DNA of 64,000 nt from Adenophora triphylla var. japonica (GCA_022495995.1 JAFEMH010000738.1:431001-495000); one strand, 5' to 3'; positions 10,774-21,734 are shown, numbered from the stretch's first letter. A program made the numbers and translations. The notes: generated from the letters alone by a model not told the origin.

Positions 10774-11211
10774 TTTTGTTTTTTGTAATTTATGGTTGTC
10801 GCCAAACTTTTCCATTTGCTCTTGGTTTGTAACAAACAATATTTTAATTTCCGTCTTTTACTTCTCGCAACTTTTATCCAGATGATTGGCCTTTATGCTA
10901 CAACAACTTGTATTTATCTAATTGTCGCACTTTTGCACCTTTTTTCCTTATGCCTTGTCTCCAAACTTTACTTGTTTGTCATCAACACTTTTATGTCGCG
11001 TACCTTTCTTTTTATTCATAAATATTTTGCTTCGATAGTTCATCGAAGATTGTACTCTCCATCTTATCTCTATATACATACTACTCCCTTCAAAAAAGTG
11101 AGGCTCGTCTTTAGGCAGCCTCACTCCCCAGCATATATTCTCGCCCACTGTTTGATGCGGCAATTTCGACGTATCCATTTGGAATCAAATCCCTAATCAA
11201 AACATCAAATC
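10774..11211. other. Spacer inside the Tat-type element
   Basis: This AT-rich sequence lies between the accessory gene and the minisatellite. I see no coding potential. It probably holds the 3' UTR of the plus-strand gene. Confidence 0.5.
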
Positions 11212-11725
11212 CCTTTTGGGCGACTTGGTCTCTAACCATGCCGCCACATCCCTTTTGGGTGACTTGGTCTCTAACCAAGCCACCACATCCCTTTTGGGCG
11301 ACTTGGTCTCTAACCAAGCCGCCACATCCCTTTAGGGTGACTTGGCCTCTAACCAAGTCACCACATCCCTTTTGGGCGACTTTGTCTCTAACCAAGCCGC
11401 CACATCCCTTTTGGGTGACTTGGTCTCTAACCAAGCCGCCACATCCCTTTAGGGTGACTTGGTCTCTAACCAAGTCACCACATCCCTTTTGGGCGACTTG
11501 GTCTCTAACCAAGCCGCCACATCTGGGGCGACTTGGTCTCTAACCAAGCCGCCACATCCCTTTAGGGTGACTTGGTCTCTAACCAAGTCACCACATCCCT
11601 TTTGGGCGACTTGGTCTCTAACCAAGCCGCCACATCCCTTTTGGGCGACTTGGTCTCTAACCAAGCCGCCACATCCCTTTTGGGTGACTTGGTCTCTAAC
11701 CAAGCCACCACATCCCTTTTGGTGA
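11212..11725. repeat. 39-bp minisatellite with a hairpin in every unit, about 13 copies
   Basis: The unit (CATCCCTTTTGGGCGACTTG followed by GTCTCTAACCAAGCCGCCA) repeats about 13 times with a 39-base period, with one shortened unit near 11521. Every unit contains CTTGGT-CTCTA-ACCAAG, a six-base stem with a five-base loop. In copies ending CAAGTCA the stem extends to nine bases (TGACTTGGT / ACCAAGTCA). Because 39 is divisible by three, long frames open on both strands; these are not genes. Tandem repeats downstream of pol are known in Tat-type elements. Confidence 0.92.
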
Positions 11726-12105
11726 ATGTTGATGACGATTGCTTCTCACATTTCTTAGCGCGCTTCTACTGTCGCCTCCTTTATCCAAGCTCTTTATCCT
11801 TTATTAAAACGGCTTCCTTGACCACCGTCGTTCTTCTAATCCCGCCGTTCCAATAATCAAGCTTCACAAAACATAACACTTGTCAAATTTTAATGAAAAT
11901 GGTGATCACAAAACAGTATGTCGCTGAATAATTCCTTCCTTCTTCCATCACGTTAACAAGTTACATCATGCTAGATTGGCAAATTCTACATAACTTTCCC
12001 GTCAATGCGATGTACACAAAAACACATGACCCCAGAAAAAGTTACGTATCTTTTGTCATCTAGAACCAAAATCAAAAGATGCAGCTACAAAAGGTTACTA
12101 CAACT
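11726..12105. other. Spacer between minisatellite and integrase
   Basis: This is non-coding sequence following the integrase stop on the minus strand. I see no further structure. Confidence 0.5.
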
Positions 12106-13234
12106 TCATTGATAAAAACGCTTCAAATGATCAACACTCCAGGCATTCTTCAACTCTTCACCATCTTGCTTTCTCAGCCGATAGGTCCCTTCTCGAACAA
12201 TTTGAGATACCTGAAACGGCCCCTCCCATTTCTCATTCAACTTGGTGAAGCCTGGTGTGGGTCCTGTGGCCTCTGCACTCCTTAATACCCAATCGCCCAC
12301 GTTGAAAGATCTCTTGTTAACCCGCCTGTCATGCTGAGCCTTCATCTTCTGCTTATAATTTATCATCTTCATTCTCGCTTGCAGCCTCCTTTCATCAATC
12401 AAATCCAGGTCGTTACATCGCCTCTGACCATTTCTCGCCTCATCATAATAAGTCACTCTATAAGTCGGCAAGCAGGCCATCTCTACGGTGCTACGGCTTC
12501 GCACCCATAAGTCAAAGCAAATGTCAAGTTTCACCGGTTGAACCCTTTATTGTGGTCCTTACATACCATAATGCAGTAGACAATTCTTCTAACCATGCTC
12601 CGCCCCTTCCTTCCAAATTCTTGCGTAATGCGGCAATAATTTGCTTATTTGCCGCCTCCGCCTGACCATTGCACTGCGGCCTGTATACCGCCGACATCCA
12701 ATGCTTCACATTCATCCTTTGACATTCCGCGGCAAATTTCTTACCAAACTGTGTTCCATGATCAGAGATAATGGCCCTGGGTAACCCATATCTGCACCAA
12801 ATGTTTTCTTGAACGAACTTAATCACATTATCCTCGCTTATCGTTGCCAAGGCTTTCGTCACCCACTTCGTAAAATAATCTACCGCAACGACTACATGCC
12901 GGCATCCTCCCTTGGCCTTTGGAAATGGCCCAATCAAATCTATGCCCCACATATCAAAAGGCCATGTTGCGACAATAGGCGTACGCTCGGTGGCGGGTTG
13001 GCACGAATATTCCCAAACCTTTCGACACTTCTCGCATTTCCGCACATACTCTTCCGCATCCTTCTTCAAGCTTGGCCAATAATAACCATGGAACAACACC
13101 TTCTCCGCAAGAGATCTTGCCCCCGGATGACCTCCGCAGACGCCTTCATGGATTTCAAACAAAACCTTAGCCACCGTCCCCGCTCTATACACCTCATCAA
13201 TGGCTTTGAAAAGATCTTCTATATAAGATTCCAT
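12106..13234 (-). pseudogene. Tat-type integrase
   Basis: On the minus strand an HHCC zinc finger (HEGVCGGH ... CEKCRK) precedes the DDE core, with Asp in MWGIDLIGPFP, Asp in IISDHGTQF and Glu in CNGQAEAANK. The usual motifs and spacing are present. The C-terminal part has the GPF form of the GPY/F motif (NEKWEGPFQV) and ends HLKRFYQ. No chromodomain follows, as expected outside the chromoviruses. The reading frame changes where the two parts overlap (12524-12534), so at least one frameshift is present. Confidence 0.9.
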
Positions 13235-13850
13235 CTTGCACCGTAAATCGCGGGGAAGTCACCTTTACTAGTTTAGCCCTTTCTTCCTCAAGCGGCAATT
13301 CACCCTTCTCTAAAAAATCTTTCATGTCAGTAACCCAATTTGCTTCCGTCTCCCCAATCTCCATTACCCTGGATCTATCAATTGCCGGCGTGTCCACATA
13401 CTCCACCAAGGGATCCACAGCTGCTTCATTTTCTCCACTTCCCACCGACCTACTCAGTGCATCCGCCTTTGAATTCTCTTCTCGCCCAATTTGTACCAAC
13501 TCCCAAAACTCAAAATGATTCAAGATGTTTCTCACCAAATCATAATATCTTATTAAAAATGAATTCACCGTGCCATATTCGCCTTTCACTTGCTTAACAA
13601 TCAACTGAGAGTCAGAATGGACCACAATCCTCTTTACTCCAATATCCCGCGCAAATTCAATTCCCGACACCAATGCTTCGTACTCCGCCTGATTATTAGA
13701 CACTGGGAATTTGAACCTAAAGGCTTTCCTATACTCACATTCCGCATCTGGGGATATCAAAACCATTCCCGCTCCTCCTCTGTCCTTTGCTGACGAACCA
13801 TCTACATGTAGAATCCAACAATCCTCCGGCCTCTTCTTTTCTTCAATCAA
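13197..13850 (-). CDS. Second (archaeal-type) RNase H of the Tat-type element
   Basis: This 217-codon stretch contains LHVDGSSAKDRGGAGMVL, NNQAEYEALVSG, VHSDSQLIVKQVKGEY and GREENSKADALSR. These are the Asp, Glu, Asp and Asp catalytic positions and flanks of an archaeal/plant-type RNase H. It lies between the ordinary gypsy RNase H and the integrase, the arrangement that distinguishes Tat elements. It presumably takes over RNA removal during reverse transcription. It is open in one frame and is one of the better preserved domains. It is part of the Pol polyprotein and has no start of its own. Confidence 0.88.
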   Translation of the reverse strand: MIEEKKRPEDCWILHVDGSSAKDRGGAGMVLISPDAECEYRKAFRFKFPVSNNQAEYEALVSGIEFARDIGVKRIVVHSDSQLIVKQVKGEYGTVNSFLIRYYDLVRNILNHFEFWELVQIGREENSKADALSRSVGSGENEAAVDPLVEYVDTPAIDRSRVMEIGETEANWVTDMKDFLEKGELPLEEERAKLVKVTSPRFTVQDGILYRRSFQSH

Positions 13851-15323
13851 ACTTGGTTCAAATTTCGCTTTGCCATTTTCTTCTTCTCGCGTTCCTCAAC
13901 TACATCGGCCTGTGACTTGGTAAATGAGGTTTCAACTATAAAGTCTGCCAACGCTTGCGCCTTAATAGCTCGACGAGATTCATATCTGATGTCGAATTCC
14001 GTCAACTCAATCGACCACTTCAAAAGCCTTCCCGCGTAATCTGGTTGCCGTGTAATCTTTCTTAAGGGAGCGTCTGTCAACACCACAATAGTATGAGCGA
14101 CAAAATAGGCCCTCAACTTCCTTGCCGCCACCACCAACGCATAAGCCAACTTCTCGGCATTAAAATACCTCGACTCAACCTCACTTAATGCTTTGGAAAC
14201 ATAGTATACAGGCCTTTGAATTCCTCCGTCTTCCCTTACTAACACCGCCGCAACCGCATAGTCGAAGCCGCCAAATAAACAAACAATTCCTCCCCTCCAC
14301 AGTGGCCGCCAACAATGGTGGCTTCCCCAAGTAAGCTTTCATTTCTTCAAAAGCCGCTCCGCATTCCTCGCTCCATTCAAATTTCTTTCCGCCCTTCAAA
14401 ACTTTGAAGAACGGCAAACATCTCTCCGCCGACTTCGAAATAAATCTTCCTGTGGCAATGATCCTCCCATTTAGTCGCTGAATCTCGCGAATAGACTTAG
14501 GTGGCGACATGTCTAATAACGCCCGAATTTTTTCCGGGTTGGCCTCAATCCCGCGCCTGTTTACCAAGAATCCCGTAAATTTTCCCGTCGTAACACCAAA
14601 CGTGCACTTACTAGGGTTCAACTTCATCGAATTCCTTCTCAAGTTCTCAAAAGTCTCAAGAAGATCCAACAAGTGGTTTTCTCTCTCGGGTCTTGATCAC
14701 CATGTCGTCAATGTACGCTTCTATATTCCGCCCAATCCGAGACTTGAACACCTCGTTCACCATCCTTTGATATGTTGCCCCGCATTCTTCAAGCCGAACG
14801 GCATCATCTTGTAACAAAAATTTCCCTTTGGAGTCCTAAACGCTGTTTTCGCTTTATCTTCTTCCGCCATCTTAATCTGGTGATATCCTGAGTAAGCATC
14901 AATAAAACTAAACACCCTGTGACCTGCAATGGAATCTACCAACTTATCAATCTTGGGTAAAGGATAGCAATCCTTGGGGCATGCTGTGTTTAAATCAGTG
15001 AAATCAATACACATTCTCCATTTCTTGTTTGACTTCAAAACCATTACGGGGCAAGCCAACCAAACTGGATATTGGATTTTTTCAATTATTCCCGCCTTCA
15101 ACAACTTTTCCACTTCCTCCAATACTGCCACCTCTTTCTCTGGCGACAAATGCCTTACCCTTTGCTTAAATGGTTCCACATTGGGATCAGCATTCAAACA
15201 GTGCAGAGCCACACTCTCGTCAATACCCTTCATATCTTCCGGTCTCCAAGCGAAGACATCCAAATTTTCTTTCAAAAAAATCAACCAAAGTTTCTCGCTC
15301 ATCCCGCGACAATTGCTTTCCAA
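13847..15323 (-). pseudogene. Tat-type reverse transcriptase with first RNase H
   Basis: The RT fingers and palm read KWRMCIDFTDLNTACPKD, YPLPKIDKLVDS and DAYSGYHQI. The catalytic YIDDM lies at about 14702-14716, but in a different frame from the upstream part, so a frameshift lies near 14760. The thumb follows (KLNPSKCTFGV ... GRFIS). The connecting gypsy RNase H-like domain (YYVSKALSEVE ... YFNAEKLAYALV, near 14150-14230) is in another frame again. The sequence would copy the RNA genome, but at least two frame changes make this copy inactive. Confidence 0.9.
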
Positions 15324-16380
15324 TCTTCACCTTCTGTTCGGGAAAATAACAATTGATTTCTACCTCCTCCAGCTCTTCTCCTGCCTTGATATCTGGCTCA
15401 TCCTGCACCTGTAGCGTTTCCACCTCCATTCTTTTCCTCTTCCTCACACCAACAGGAACTGGCTTTTTATGATCGGCAAAGACATTACCCGTAGGCCGCC
15501 CCTGAGCGTCCTCCACTTCAATGGCTTCATAATCGTCATCAGATTCGCTCATAAGTACTTTAACATTTCCCTCAACCACTTCTTCAATCCTTGGCTCCTT
15601 CATACTAACTAGCCTTACAACCCTAGCATAACTTATATGGGGCGTGGCACTCACTATTTCCATCGCCCAACAATTTTCTTCATCATCATCACTCCGTCCC
15701 CCCATGCCGGAATCTACATCCCGCCCATCTGATTCCCGCTCGTCCAACATACACATTTCTCGCCCTCCTCTTAACCCCCTTATCACTTGCCCTGAAACTC
15801 GCCCTGACACTTGGTTTGTCGCTTCGGCTACCATAGCAGTTCCATTTCTCATACTCTCCGTTATGATCCAATCTGGTTCACCATTCTCCACCTCTACAAT
15901 CTTAACCATATTTATCTTTAGCGGACTAGATTCTACTTTGGAAGTCATCGAAATTGTACTCTCTGCCTTAGCTTTCAACATCTCCTTTTGTTTTCTTATC
16001 AAAGTGACCGCCTCACTCTTCAAGCAACCTATCCCATTGGTGGTGGGATACTTCACCCTCTGGTGGGGAATTGATAGAACCATTTCAAAGCTCAGCATGA
16101 ATGGGATCCCCACTATAGCATTATAGGGAGACACAAGATCAATCACCATGAATTCGATATTCTCGCATCTCGCCATCTTTCCTTCACCAATTTCAACATC
16201 CAACATAATGGTACCTTTAACTTTAACGGAGTGATTAGTGAAACCCTCAAGATATCCCTTATGAGGCACCAAATTTGCCTCTGTATAATTCACCCTTTTA
16301 AAAGCATCATAATAAAGTACATTCCTACTCGCCCCAGAGTCCACCATGACTCGCTGCACAATATTATTGCCTGGATACAT
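15220..16380 (-). pseudogene. Tat-type aspartic protease and linker
   Basis: The first residues on the minus strand include MVDSGASRNVLY, the DSG(A/T)S active site of a retropepsin, followed by IVGIPFM, which matches the family's second conserved block. The domain covers about the first 130 residues. A long acidic, variable linker follows (to about 15450) and leads into the RT, with which the frame overlaps at 15220-15323. It would cleave the Gag-Pol precursor. The stretch is open for 386 codons. Confidence 0.85.
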
Positions 16381-16722
16381 AGTGATGATAATTGGTTGAC
16401 TCCCATGGCTTTTGCAATGTACCCAATTCTCTCCTGGAAAAACTGATCACCCTATCTTGACTGGCGGGAAACTGAGGAACATCAAACGTATGCGTCAAAG
16501 TCATGATTTTGGGTATTCAACTGAGACACACTGGGTAATGGGTCGTGAATGACATCTACCAAATTTCTCTCCGGCCTACGTTGATCATCCCGCCCAACAT
16601 TCTCCTCCAAATACTCCCGCGTAAAACCCCGTCAATCTTCCCCGAATCAATCTCCTCAAATTATAACAATCATCACCTTGTGCCCTTATCTTTGTGAAAT
16701 TCACAAGAACTATTCTCGATCT

Positions 16723-18412
16723 CTAGACGGACCGCTTCCGGTGTAATAGGAAAAGGTTCAGCGCATTTATTTTCTTCATGATCTCGCCGATAGGAGTGTT
16801 CAACCGGCTATACTTGATGTCTGTCTTTGGCTTAAACTCTCTCGACCCCCGTACGCCCTTCTCCACGGCCTCCGTTTCCTCCCGCTTGACTTGCCCCTCT
16901 ATTGCCGCCAAACCCTCTTCTATCATCTCGCACTATCTCCACCCTTTCGCTCGCCACTTTCTTGACGGCCTGATTCGTAATTGTACCCCCTTTGCCTTAA
17001 CTCTAGCTCCACTACAAAATCCTCGCACTCTTTCATACAACTCCCCGTAGTCTTTGGCAATCTCATCCCTAGCTCCTCGCTTGAAGTGACCCTATTGTAA
17101 ACCGGTGTTATACAACATGATTATCTCGCCTTGAGCGATGTCAGAACTTGATTTGCCACTCCCATGAACTCCGTCTCGTGAAAGTCGCAATCCCTTCCCC
17201 ATCTTTTTGTTTAAGATCGCACAACTCCGTCTGTTGAACTGGTTGTGATCCTGACGCACTAAATCTCGCCAAGAATTTCTCCCTGAAATCTTGATACCCC
17301 GTTATAGAATCTTCAGGCTGTACTAAGAACCAATCCAATGCATGATTCGCTGTAGTGCTCACCAAAGCTCGACACAAAATTGCTTCATTCTCAGTCAACA
17401 GCGACATGGTTGCTTCAAATCCTCCCACATGAGTGACTGCTCTAGATTTTCCTGAATAACTTGATAAAGTTGGCATGCGAAAACTTGGGTCTGGGGCAAC
17501 ACCTTTGATATTTTGGGTGAAAGGAGCCAAAAAAGGCTTTTTCCCTTCCACTTTCTTTATTCCCGCCTCTAAATCCTTAATCTTCTTCGCCATCTCAGCC
17601 ATCTCATTTCTTAACCTTTGTTCCTCTTCCTTCTTAGCCTTCTCTGCCTCACTAGCCTTGGCCAACTCTGCGGCTTTTATGGCTTCTACGAGCTTCTCGG
17701 CTTCTGCCGCCCTTACCGCCTCTGCAGCCCTCCGCTCCCTTTCCTTATCATAATCTTTATCTTTCCTGTCTTGTCGCCGTCGCTCCCTATCCCGCGGTGA
17801 CCTCTCATGATGTCGCCTAGTATCATGACGTCGCGATATCTGGGTCCTTTCCTTGCCGCGTCCCTCGTCGTGCGTGGAACCGCTAGATTCATTGCTGTCA
17901 TATTCAAAGTAATAAGATTCTTCTTTGGAGTTGCCTGGCTTATGGTATATTTTCTTTCTCCTCTTCTTTCTTGCTTCCAAGTCATCATCCCGCCTTCGAT
18001 TTTCTCGCTAATCTCCCGGCGCCGGCGTATCTACATTCTGTCTTGGTCTATTAGCCACGCTAGCGCTAACCTCTCGATTTTGCCCGCCGACATGGGACCT
18101 TCCCGCTTGCCCATTTAGTAAATCCTCAGGAACGTGGGAGGGCTCCACATGTAACTCCTTCAATTGTTGATTATTGGCGAGGACATGCATCCACGCCTCA
18201 TTATCCGCCCTTAACTTTTCAATCCTTTCTCTTACTTCTGCATTCTTTGACTTCGCGGGAACTTGGCCTTCATCTACCGCCTTGGCTCTTTCCACTCTCA
18301 CCCTTTCCTCCTCCACCCTAGCCCGCCTAACACCGGTGTTAGTCTCGGACGTATGGACCTCCACCTCTCTTTCGTATCCCGCTCCAGCCTCCCGCACGAG
18401 CATCCTTTGCAT
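16723..18412 (-). pseudogene. Tat-type Gag
   Basis: The best start on the minus strand is the ATG at 18412. A single in-frame TAG at 18008-18010 interrupts the frame, which otherwise continues to 17141. An Arg/Glu/Lys-rich region (near 17720-17970) leads to an Ala/Glu/Lys coiled coil (about 17520-17740). The conserved retrotransposon gag domain follows, with HALDWFLVQPEDSITGYQDF and FLARFSASG (near 17230-17340). A frameshift near 17170 moves the end of gag to another frame (16723-16926). Gag forms the particle that packages the RNA. Confidence 0.82.
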
Positions 18413-18884
18413 TTGGGGTTGCCAATGTTAAGTTCAACCGCCCTAGAGGGGGTAGCTTTTTCTTGCCCACCACCATAACTTGTTCCCAAATAAACGTATA
18501 CTTTTACGTACACTTCGTGCCAAATCACACCTTTTCCAATAAACCAACGATTCTGACAACTTTCTAAGTCATTTTCTGACCACAAACACCTTTTAAAACC
18601 CGTATTAATCAACTTACAACCTTTAACACCAAGGACAACTTTATGACTTCCTGAAATAAATACAACAACACATCTTACAGACCAATTTCTGACAATTATA
18701 ACCTAGGAATCTTCCTTGGTTTTCTAACCAACTAACATTTACTTCTTCGACCGATCCGTCGCCTAGAATCTTCTGGGCTCCACCAATCCACAACAACAAT
18801 AACCACCTTAGAATCTCCTCCCAGCAGCCCACCCATGACCTTCCTACTATCTCACCGAACCTCCCAAAGAGAAAATCATTCGTG

Positions 18885-18902
18885 TCCCTAAGAACGGAAC
18901 CA
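18885..18902 (-). promoter_or_regulatory. Primer binding site of the Tat-type element
   Basis: Two bases inside the 5' LTR, the minus strand reads TGGTTCCGTTCTTAGGGA. It starts with TGG as a tRNA-3'-end complement must. It matches the TGGCGCCGTTGCCGGGGA form known for Tat/Athila elements at 12 of 18 positions, so the primer assignment is tentative. Confidence 0.5.
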
Positions 18903-18904
18903 AC

Positions 18905-19667
18905 CGATGCTACCATGGAAAATGGTGTTGATCAGGAGTTGAATCTTCAACTGCTTCACAGGATACTCCGGCTAATCTCCTTGGGATGGCTCGCTATGAG
19001 ACCTACACACACAAGCAACAATGAGCTAAACCGGGGGTGACTCCGGTGAAACCCCTCCGGCGTGAGAATCAGTTTTCAGTTCAGATTTAAGAAGAGTTCT
19101 ATATTGTAATGGAGAAGAGACAGTTTTTAGAGAGAGAGAGTAGACTTACATAATAAGGCTGAATTTCTCATACTTATACTACCACACAATCATGGGCCAT
19201 ACCTACTAGGACACGTGTCAATCATCCATGTCCGGTCCAACTACCCTTAGAGTTAGTAAAAAGTACAATCATTCCCATCATGTTACACTGTTATACGTTA
19301 TGGGGGGTGGGTACCACGTGTCAGTAGACCCCAAGGTTGTACCATCAGGCACTTTTGTCGCTAGGCGACAAACTCTTTATTGCGGCAAAGCATACCCAGT
19401 TATTTGTCACAAGTTATCCCCTTTTGCACCTTAAAAATATGGGGACGAATTCATATTCTCGCCAGTTGCTCTTCTCGCCTTCATTCTTCTTCCTCTATAC
19501 GTCGCACATTTGTCGCATGTTACGCTATCTCGATCTTTTGGGCCGATGTATTGATTATCGCTTAATTGCCACTTAATTTTACGTTTATTACCTATCTTAC
19601 TTGGCCTATCGGTTTTATCGAACCTTCCTAACTGTTTAGGCCCAACCCATTTATGATAATCATTTCA
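18905..19667 (-). repeat. 5' LTR of the Tat-type element, 763 bp
   Basis: This is the second copy of 6512-7275. On the minus strand it starts TGAAATGATT right after the TSD GTAAT (19668-19672) and ends ATCG instead of ATCA. Confidence 0.93.
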
Positions 19668-19672
19668 GTAAT

Positions 19673-20777
19673 AGAGCCAGCATTTTTCTGAAAGTATGGA
19701 CCTCTTGTTCATCTGGCTGTAGATTGACCTTCTCTTTAATATATTTCTTTTTTCCTATAAAAAAAAGAGGGAATATTTTAAGCATGTAGTGAACAAAGTG
19801 TAGCATTTTACTCCGTTTCCCCCTTCGTGTCCGTCCCCCATTCCTTCCAAATCCAACCCCCTGTTGGAATCTTTGGCTGATGGAAGTTGGTTGTCGTTAA
19901 GTAGAAATCGTTAGTAGTACACAAGTCCTCTTCTATGTACTCCCACATTATCATCTTGTAACCACCATTAGCAGCCCTCATCTCCCTAGGGCCTGAATAC
20001 TATGGGCAGCCAATTTTTATCACCTCTATTGATCTCATGATTTCTGTCTTCATGCTCGATTGTCAGTTTCTCTGTCCAAATCCTTCACTTGACTGTCATT
20101 TCTGCTAGTTTTATGTTCCCATCTACGTGCAAATATGCACAATGCACCACCCTGTATCATTGCTTTTATTTTTCGTCAGCGCAACCCAAAATCTGTATCA
20201 CCCCTACCCTTCGACAAGGCATGTTAAATATGTGCGTTTATGCACACAGCTATGCGTAGTTGAGGAAAGACAAGTGCAGATGTGTGTTTTGTTTGTCTAT
20301 TTTGTGTACTTTCACACGCATACACATGTAACATTAGGGTATTTTTTTGGATCACAATATTTTTAAGAATTTCGGGAAACATATGTTATTGACTAATCTG
20401 AGCCGAAGATCATTTTGACTCGATTACTTTCTTCTTATCCGTGCTTCTTTTTACCTATCACTTTTTTGTTCGATAAGATTCAGTTTGTTGGTGATATTGG
20501 GGTTCTTTAGGTTGTGAGTCTGTATACTAAATTAAGTATAATGCTTTGTTGGCTCTTTAGACAACAAGGTTTTAGGCTGCAGATAAGTAAGGTTTTAGGC
20601 TTATTGTTTGGTAAAATATCCAAGCTCAAAAGCAAGCCACCTTGAAACGGCCATAGTTATCAGCTGTAGAACAAGGAAAGTGTAAATAGGAAGTTGATTG
20701 ATATCTTGCATGGTGAATGTTAATGTTACATTTCTTGCACACACATTCACTCACTAGTCTTGTTAATTTTTTAATGT
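19673..20777. other. Intergenic, upstream region of the Sec61 beta gene
   Basis: No convincing coding sequence is present. The pyrimidine-rich stretch at about 19810-19870 could be part of the 5' UTR of the downstream Sec61 beta gene, but I cannot define a promoter or first exon. Confidence 0.4.
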
Positions 20778-20794
20778 ATTATTAAAGTAGTACC

Positions 20795-20917
20795 ACGGGT
20801 TCGAACCTTGGCGAACAACCTCTTGGCAATTGTCACGGGAAGGCTATAGCAAATGGTTCCCCTCCCAACCCCCGCTTGGCGGGGAGCGCTTGACGCACCG
20901 GGGTTTGCCCTTTTTTT
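20795..20917 (+). mobile_element. 5'-truncated Au-like SINE
   Basis: The stretch starts with an RNA polymerase III B-box-like GGGTTCGAACC. It continues with GCGAACAACCTCTTGGCAAT, CTTGGCGGGGAGCGCTTGA, CGCACCGGGG and a terminal run of T, the layout I recognise from Au-family SINEs of flowering plants. A 17-base duplication (ATTATTAAAGTAGTACC) flanks it at 20778-20794 and 20918-20934, showing insertion by retrotransposition. The A box is missing, so it is a truncated copy. Confidence 0.82.
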
Positions 20918-20934
20918 ATTATTAAAGTAGTACC

Positions 20935-21100
20935 CCCTCCGTCCCATAAAGATGTCCCCATTTTCTACTTTTGTTTGTCCCAAAAAGAAGGTATCTTTTC
21001 CAAATTTGAGTGGTTAAAATAAGTGAAATTCCTAAACTATACGACTAAAATGATTAAATAGTCATTTGCTACATGCTTAATTCTTACTTTCATAAAGGAT
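20935..21100. mobile_element. Stowaway-like MITE remnant
   Basis: CCCCTCCGTCCCATAAAGAT at the left is the common CTCCCTCCGTCCC-type end. The opposite end is not found, so only part remains. It adjoins the SINE target duplication. Confidence 0.5.
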
Positions 21101-21199
21101 AGTGGTGGAAAGGAAAATATACCACTAAAATGTTTGAATACACAAGATCTTAGTTCATATCCAACACTTTATTGAATGTTGTAAATGATGGGTGCAGAG

Positions 21200-21457
21200 A
21201 TGGCTTCGGATGGAGGAGCTCCTCAGAGAGGAAGTGCAGCAGCAGCTGCCGCCAACCTACGAAGGAGGAGGACAAGTAGCTCTGGTGGGGCAGCTGCCGG
21301 AGGAACAGCTGGGAACATGCTGCAGTTCTACACAGATGATGCCCCGGGACTTAAGATCTCTCCTAATGTTGTTCTTGTCATGAGTATAGGTTTCATTGCT
21401 TTCGTTGCTGTCCTTCATGTTATGGGTAAGTTGTACTTTGTCCGTAGAGAGGCTTAA
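21200..21457 (+). CDS. SEC61B: Protein transport protein Sec61 subunit beta
   Basis: The product is the small tail-anchored subunit of the Sec61 translocon, which moves nascent proteins across or into the ER membrane. It has a Gly/Ala/Ser-rich cytosolic N-terminus ([20 protein letters not shown]). The near-invariant motif [20 protein letters not shown] follows, and a single C-terminal membrane segment ([20 protein letters not shown]) lies close to the end. From the ATG at 21200 the protein is 85 residues, the normal length. Upstream in-frame ATGs at 21185 and 21188 exist, but GGGTGCAG at 21190-21197 looks like a 3' splice site, so I prefer 21200 and a 5' UTR intron. The gene is intact. Confidence 0.95.
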   Translation: MASDGGAPQRGSAAAAAANLRRRRTSSSGGAAAGGTAGNMLQFYTDDAPGLKISPNVVLVMSIGFIAFVAVLHVMGKLYFVRREA

Positions 21458-21654
21458 GATAGTTGTACCTTGGTAAGGTGACCCAACTATTGGGTTGAAG
21501 ATAGGGTTCTTTGTTAGTACTTTCTTACCTTCTAGTTTGTACTTTTTGAATGATAAAATATACAGAGGTGATTTTGGATCAAAGTAAATGAAGTAGAGAA
21601 GGGTGGTTCAAGATATTCAATTCCTCAATCTATGTTATAGCTATAAATTTTTAG

Positions 21655-21676
21655 TTCTCTCTCTCTCTCTCTCTCT
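21655..21676. repeat. (CT)n microsatellite
   Basis: About ten CT repeats lie in the 3' flank of the Sec61 beta gene. Confidence 0.85.
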
Positions 21677-21734
21677 TATGATTTATTTTAAAATCTTTTT
21701 TTTTCCTACAATATGCTAAAAAGGAAAACTGCTA

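Larger units (their letters stand above)
6512..19667 (-). mobile_element. Complete Tat-type Ty3/gypsy retrotransposon, 13.2 kb
   Basis: The element lies on the minus strand. The LTRs (18905-19667 as 5' and 6512-7275 as 3') begin TGAAATGATT and end GGTAGCATCA (ATCG in the 5' copy). A 5-bp duplication GTAAT flanks it at 6507-6511 and 19668-19672. On the minus strand the order is gag, protease, RT, RNase H, a second RNase H, integrase, then a 39-bp minisatellite and a plus-strand accessory gene before the 3' LTR. Gypsy order, dual RNase H and an extra gene plus tandem repeats downstream of pol together point to the Tat lineage (relatives of Ogre and Retand). The LTRs are nearly identical outside two blocks, so the insertion is young, yet gag and pol carry stops and frameshifts. 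Confidence 0.93.

Noticed and set aside
11111..11856. Several ORFs of 84-133 codons on both strands with a 13-residue repeat (PFWVTWSLTKPPH on plus, VRDQVAQKGCGGL on minus)
   Set aside because: They are produced by the 39-bp minisatellite, whose unit length is divisible by three and lacks stops in several frames. They have no start context or homology.
20801..20811. B-box-like GGGTTCGAACC as a tRNA gene
   Set aside because: No cloverleaf or A box is present. Long flanking duplications show a SINE.
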